Source of the DNA: Pacificitalea sp040119125
Lineage (GTDB): Bacteria > Pseudomonadota > Alphaproteobacteria > Rhodobacterales > Rhodobacteraceae
Direction: 5' to 3'
NCBI GenBank assembly: GCA_040119125.1
Contig: JBEDTR010000005.1
Coordinates: forward strand, 62,001 to 126,000
Length of the DNA: 64,000 bases
Position numbers and translations under genes: made by a program. Numbering within the stretch: the stretch's first letter is position 1; the number at the start of each line of letters is the position of its first letter. The notes under the pieces were generated by a model. It did not search any database. It was not told the DNA's origin and was given only the letters and a program-made list of their open reading frames with translations. This document shows positions 60,223 to 64,000 of this stretch, in pieces.

Positions 60223-62778
60223 TCAGCTGAGATAGGCCGCATGCAGCAGCGAGGACAGATTCCCCAGCCCGCCGCGCAGGGCATGCAGGCGGTCGGGGTC
60301 CAGTTCCGCCGGGGTGCAGATCGCAAGATCCGTGTGCAGGCGCAACACCGCGCGGCTCAGATCGGAGCGCTGGCCGTTGCGCAGCGCGCCGGGCAGCCGG
60401 TCGGTCTGATCGCGAATATCGTCAAGCTGGAACAGGATCGAGCGCGGGTTGCGATCATCGAGCGCCAGCAGGTCGAGAACCGTCACCGGATTGGAACTGC
60501 CGCGATAGCGCCGCTGGTGGGTCATCACGCTGTCGCCGATTTCCACGGCAATGCCAAGGCAGCCTTCGGGCGCATCCGGCGCGGTGAGCCATGCAAGGTA
60601 AGCGGCCATCTGTTCGGCGCGCTCCAACGAGCGGCCAAGGGTCAAGAACCGCCAGCCGCTGGAGCGATACATGTTCTCATGGACCAACCCCGAGAAGCCG
60701 GTGATCTTGCGCAGCAGCACGCCCAGCGCCTGTGCGGCATCGTCGCCGGCACCTGCGCTGCGCCGCATCCGCCGGGCCGAATCCGCCAAATCCTGCAGCG
60801 CGCGCCAGCCATCGACGGAAAAGCGGTCGCGCACCTTCGAGGCGCAGGTGATCGCGGCGCTGAGCAATCCGTTCAGCGCCTCGGGCACCGGCTGCGACAG
60901 GTCCAGACCGATGGTCTCGGCCTGCGCGCGCAGCCATGCGGGCAGCGCATCATCGGGGCTGCCGGTTTCCGCCAGCCGCAACTGATAGGCGCGCACCAGC
61001 CGGATCGTGGCTTCGGCCCGCTCAACATAGCGGCCAAGCCAGAACAGATTATCGGCGGCGCGGCTGGGCAGCGCGCCGCTGCGGCTGCGCTGCGGGGCTG
61101 AGGTGGCGGGCGGCGGCGCCGCGACCGGGCTGTCACCCACGATCCACACATCCGCGACCGACCCGCCGCGCTGCATCGCCAGCGCTGTCGCATCCTCGGT
61201 CCGGCCAATCCGGGCATAGCCGCCCGGCATGATCCGCCAGCCCTGCGCGGTGCGCGCGGCAAAGACCCGCACGGTCATCGGGCGCGGCTGTAGCCCGCCA
61301 TCGACCCATGCCGGCGTTGTCGAAAGCGTCACGGCCTCCTGCCCGACCAACTGCGCGCCCTCGGCCTTGATCCACGCGTCGATGGAGGGGCGCGCGGTGC
61401 CGCGAAAACGTCCGCCCAGCACCGTGGTCGCGTCGATTTCGAACGGCAGTGTCGTCGACAGCGCAGGCCCGATCATCATCTGATCGGTATGGGCGCTGAC
61501 ATAGGCCCGCTCGGCCTCTGCCCCGCACCACCATGTGGCGATGTTGGGCAGGCGCAGCGGCTCCCCCAGCAGGCTGCGCGCGATGGCGGGAAGAAAGGCC
61601 AGCATCGCCCGGCTTTCCAACACGCCCGATCCCAGCGCATTCACCAGCGTCAATTGCCCCGACCGCAGCGCCCCGATCAGACCCGGCGTGCCAAGGCGGG
61701 AGCCTTCGTCCAGTTCCAGCGGGTCGGCCATATGCCCGTCGAGCCGCCGCCATAGCACCGAAATCGGGCGCGGCCCGTCGACGGTGCGGATCATCGCCTG
61801 ACCATCCTCGACGGTCAGATCCTCGCCTTCCAGCAGCGGGATACCAAGGTAGCGGGCGATGTAGATATGTTCGAAATAGGTGTCGTTATGCTGGCCGGGG
61901 GTCAGGATGCCGATGCGGCTGTCATGGCCCAAGCGCAGGTCGCTCAACGCATCGCGGAAGGTGCGGAAAAACGGGGCGAGGCGTTCGACCCGCGCCCGTG
62001 GATAGAAATCCGAAAACACCCGGCTGGTGGCGACGCGATTTTCCAAGGCAAAGCCTGCGCCCGACGGCGCCTGCGTCCGGTCGCCCAGCACAAACCACGT
62101 CCCATCGGGGGAGCGGCCGATCTCGAAGGCGAGGAAATGCAGAAAATGCCCGCCGGGCGGGGTGATGCCCACCAGCGGGTGCAGCCATTCGGGGTTCTGC
62201 GCCACCAGCGCCGCGGGAAGCTGCCCGGATTTGACCAGATCGCCCGGACCATAAAGATCGGCCATCACCCGTTCGAGCAGATCGGCGCGCTGCGCCAGCC
62301 CGGCCTCGATCCCGGCCCATTCATCCGCGTCGATCAGAACGGGCACGTGGCTGAGCGGCCAGTCACGCTCGGTCGAGGCATCTTCGCTATAGTGGCGAAA
62401 GAACACGCCCGCATCGCGCAGATATTTATCCCCGCGCCCGAACGCGTCTGAGATCGCCTCGGGAGATTGGCGCGCGAGGTTGCACATGAACTGCTGCCAG
62501 ACCGGGCGCATTTCGCCATCCGGTCCGCGCAATTCATCGGCGATGCCGGGGCGGGCCTCATAGCCCGCCAGCATATCCGCCAAGCGCTGCGCCATCTGGC
62601 GTTCCGCCGCCGTAGCCTGCGCGCCCGTGGCCTGCGCGCCGGGTGCCTTCGCACCGGTCGGCTGCGCCCCGATCCCCTGTGCGCCCGTCCCCTGCGCCCC
62701 GATCCCCTGCGTGCCCGTCGCGCGGCGCTGATCGTCAAGACCGGCCCCGCGCGTCTTCTCTTCCCTCTTCTCGGTCAT
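60223..62778 (-). CDS. circularly permuted ATP-grasp protein fused to an alpha-E domain
   Basis: This is an 851-residue fusion. Residues ~60-520 are a circularly permuted type-2 ATP-grasp ligase (HVPVLIDADEWAGIEAGLAQRADLLERVMADLYGP, GILTPGQHNDTYFEHIYIARYLGIPLLEGEDL). Residues ~540-850 form the all-helical alpha-E domain (PSRAADNLFWLGRYVERAEATIRLVRAY, LGRSLERAEQMAAYLAWL). In other genomes these are often separate genes. Residues 21-56 are a repeat of GAQ-T/G-type units (TGAQGIGAQ), unusual for the family. The family is predicted to form amide bonds on a peptide tag. Confidence 0.92.
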   Translation of the reverse strand: MTEKREEKTRGAGLDDQRRATGTQGIGAQGTGAQGIGAQPTGAKAPGAQATGAQATAAERQMAQRLADMLAGYEARPGIADELRGPDGEMRPVWQQFMCNLARQSPEAISDAFGRGDKYLRDAGVFFRHYSEDASTERDWPLSHVPVLIDADEWAGIEAGLAQRADLLERVMADLYGPGDLVKSGQLPAALVAQNPEWLHPLVGITPPGGHFLHFLAFEIGRSPDGTWFVLGDRTQAPSGAGFALENRVATSRVFSDFYPRARVERLAPFFRTFRDALSDLRLGHDSRIGILTPGQHNDTYFEHIYIARYLGIPLLEGEDLTVEDGQAMIRTVDGPRPISVLWRRLDGHMADPLELDEGSRLGTPGLIGALRSGQLTLVNALGSGVLESRAMLAFLPAIARSLLGEPLRLPNIATWWCGAEAERAYVSAHTDQMMIGPALSTTLPFEIDATTVLGGRFRGTARPSIDAWIKAEGAQLVGQEAVTLSTTPAWVDGGLQPRPMTVRVFAARTAQGWRIMPGGYARIGRTEDATALAMQRGGSVADVWIVGDSPVAAPPPATSAPQRSRSGALPSRAADNLFWLGRYVERAEATIRLVRAYQLRLAETGSPDDALPAWLRAQAETIGLDLSQPVPEALNGLLSAAITCASKVRDRFSVDGWRALQDLADSARRMRRSAGAGDDAAQALGVLLRKITGFSGLVHENMYRSSGWRFLTLGRSLERAEQMAAYLAWLTAPDAPEGCLGIAVEIGDSVMTHQRRYRGSSNPVTVLDLLALDDRNPRSILFQLDDIRDQTDRLPGALRNGQRSDLSRAVLRLHTDLAICTPAELDPDRLHALRGGLGNLSSLLHAAYLS

Positions 62779-62782
62779 CCGA

Positions 62783-64000
62783 TCACAATCCCGATCGGCG
62801 CCGCAGATCGAGCGTCATCGGGAATTCCGGGTGGCGGGTTTCCGGCTCCGGGACATAGGCGCCGGGGCTGTGGCCATGTGGCTCGAACCGGGCGAGGCGG
62901 CGGGCCTCGGCCTCATTGCCATTGACGGGGAAGGTGTCGTAGCTGCGCCCGCCGGGATGGGCGACATGATAGGTGCAGCCGCCGATGGCGCGCCCGGTCC
63001 ATGTGTCGAAGATGTCAAAGACCAGCGGCGCATCGACCGGCAGCACGGGATGCAGCGCCTCGGGCGGCTGCCATGCCTTGAACCGGACCGCGCCCACGGC
63101 CAGCCCGCGGGTTCCGCTGGGGGTCAGCGACATCTGTCGGCGATTGACGCAGACGGTGTAGCGTCCGGGGTCGGCGGCGGTCAGGCTGACCTGAAGACGT
63201 TCCACCGAACTGTCGGTGTAGCGCACGGTGCCGCCAATCGCGCCGGTTTCACCCAGCACATGCCACGGCTCCAGCGCTTGCCGGATTTCCAGCCCGATGC
63301 CCTCATAGGCGACCTCGCCGCAGAACGGGAACCGGAACTCCGCCTGCGCACGATACCATTCGGGGTCCAGATCAAAGCCATGATCGCGCAGGTCGCGCAG
63401 CACTTCCTCGAAATCCTGCCAGATGAAATGCGGCAGCATGAACCGGTCATGCAGCGTGGTGCCCCAGCGCACCGGCTTACCGGTCACCGGCGCATCCCAG
63501 AGCCGCGAAATGATGGCGCGGATCAGCAATTGCTGGGCGAGGTTCATTTTCGGATCTGGCGGCATCTCGAAGCCACGGAATTCCACCAGCCCCAACCGCC
63601 CGGTCGGGCCATCGGGCGAGTAGAGCTTATCAATGCAGAGCTCCGCCCGGTGGGTATTGCCGGTCACGTCGATCAGGATATTGCGCAGCAGCCGGTCGAG
63701 CACCCATGGCGGTGTATGTTCCGCCGCCCCCGCGCCCTGAATTTGGTCGAGCGCGATTTCCAGCTCATAAAGGCTGTCATGACGGGCCTCGTCGATGCGC
63801 GGCGCCTGACTGGTGGGGCCGATGAACAGGCCCGAAAATAGGTAGCTGAGCGCCGGGTGCCGTTGCCAGTAGAGGATCAGCGAGCGCATCAGATCGGGAC
63901 GCCGCAAAAACGGGCTGTCCATCACACTGGCCCCGCCGACGACGACATGATTGCCCCCGCCAGTGCCGGTATGGCGACCGTCGATCATGAATTTATCTGC
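62783..64000 (-). CDS. DUF2126 large transglutaminase-family protein, C-terminal part
   Basis: The frame is open to the right edge, so about 405 C-terminal residues are visible. They match the DUF2126 region that follows a transglutaminase core: KFMIDGRHTGTGGGNHVVVGGAS at the start, FLRRPDLMRSLILYWQRHPALSYLFSGLFIGPTSQAPR, NILIDVTGNTHRAELCIDKLYSPDG. The complete protein is usually about 1100 residues; the 5' part lies outside. It is 4 bp upstream of the ATP-grasp gene, so the three genes are an operon. Confidence 0.9.
   Translation of the reverse strand, partial: ADKFMIDGRHTGTGGGNHVVVGGASVMDSPFLRRPDLMRSLILYWQRHPALSYLFSGLFIGPTSQAPRIDEARHDSLYELEIALDQIQGAGAAEHTPPWVLDRLLRNILIDVTGNTHRAELCIDKLYSPDGPTGRLGLVEFRGFEMPPDPKMNLAQQLLIRAIISRLWDAPVTGKPVRWGTTLHDRFMLPHFIWQDFEEVLRDLRDHGFDLDPEWYRAQAEFRFPFCGEVAYEGIGLEIRQALEPWHVLGETGAIGGTVRYTDSSVERLQVSLTAADPGRYTVCVNRRQMSLTPSGTRGLAVGAVRFKAWQPPEALHPVLPVDAPLVFDIFDTWTGRAIGGCTYHVAHPGGRSYDTFPVNGNEAEARRLARFEPHGHSPGAYVPEPETRHPEFPMTLDLRRRSGL

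Noticed and set aside
59134..61101. 655-codon plus-strand frame
   Set aside because: It runs antisense to the transglutaminase and ATP-grasp genes; no recognisable motif and a shadow-like composition.

Overview
The window is a high-GC (~63%) stretch of alphaproteobacterial chromosome, most likely from Rhodobacterales (Rhodobacter/Roseobacter group). The evidence is the irr-fabA-fabB-fabI block, the miaB ... phoH-ybeY-corC-lnt-metK order, a SAM/SAH riboswitch before metK (a class described from Rhodobacterales), a Roseobacter-style ectoine degradation cluster, and Hint-domain and DUF1127 proteins typical of the group. No phage, insertion sequence, integrase or CRISPR array is visible. Most of the sequence is ordinary chromosomal backbone.

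Layout. 1-2.7 kb: the 5' part of a CheB-CheR fusion signalling protein (runs off the left edge) and a divergent unknown protein. 2.7-8 kb (minus strand): a DUF1365 protein and an FAD oxidoreductase with overlapping genes, a PPOX flavoprotein, a Hint-domain protein and a luciferase-like oxidoreductase. 8.2-9 kb: an orphan polyprenyl-phosphate sugar transferase. 9-15.3 kb: ectoine catabolism, with doeA-doeB2 diverging from an Lrp/AsnC regulator followed by doeC-doeD. 15.3-18 kb: an apparently catalytically dead rhomboid, trpS and a VOC protein. 18.1-26.4 kb (minus): miaB, an OmpA/lipoprotein pair, phoH, ybeY, corC, lnt and riboswitch-controlled metK. 26.6-28.2 kb: a glycosyltransferase-like protein and a degenerate REP-associated transposase homologue. 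28.3-31.6 kb: irr and fabA-fabB-fabI (unsaturated fatty acid synthesis and elongation). 31.7-32.5 kb: a basic periplasmic protein and tRNA-Arg(CCT).

32.6-38.4 kb: a LacI regulator; a three-gene GT2 / LABN / GT39 set that looks like a lipid-linked sugar and envelope glycan modification cassette; lolA; an SLT lipoprotein; hspQ. 38.5-42 kb: a gamma-glutamyltransferase-family protein and glpK. 42.05-42.73 kb is gene-free and carries 20-bp-phased GGGTAAGGT elements followed by a ~159-bp tandem repeat. 42.7-48.8 kb: uvrC, an SDR, a Ca/Na antiporter, a small zinc ribbon, an S49 peptidase, prmA. 48.8-52.1 kb: small proteins, then ruvC-ruvA-ruvB. 52.1-59 kb: ghrA and the cell-shape block mreB, mreC-mreD-mrdA-rodA. 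59.3-64 kb: a transglutaminase / circularly permuted ATP-grasp + alpha-E / DUF2126 cluster that runs off the right edge. This is a predicted but poorly understood peptide-ligase/peptidase system and the best candidate for uncharacterised biochemistry here.

The least explained signals are the degenerate RAYT next to a short dispersed downstream motif, the paired GCEHW-DDG-EGY module proteins, the repeats behind glpK, the pseudo-rhomboid and the ATP-grasp/transglutaminase cluster.
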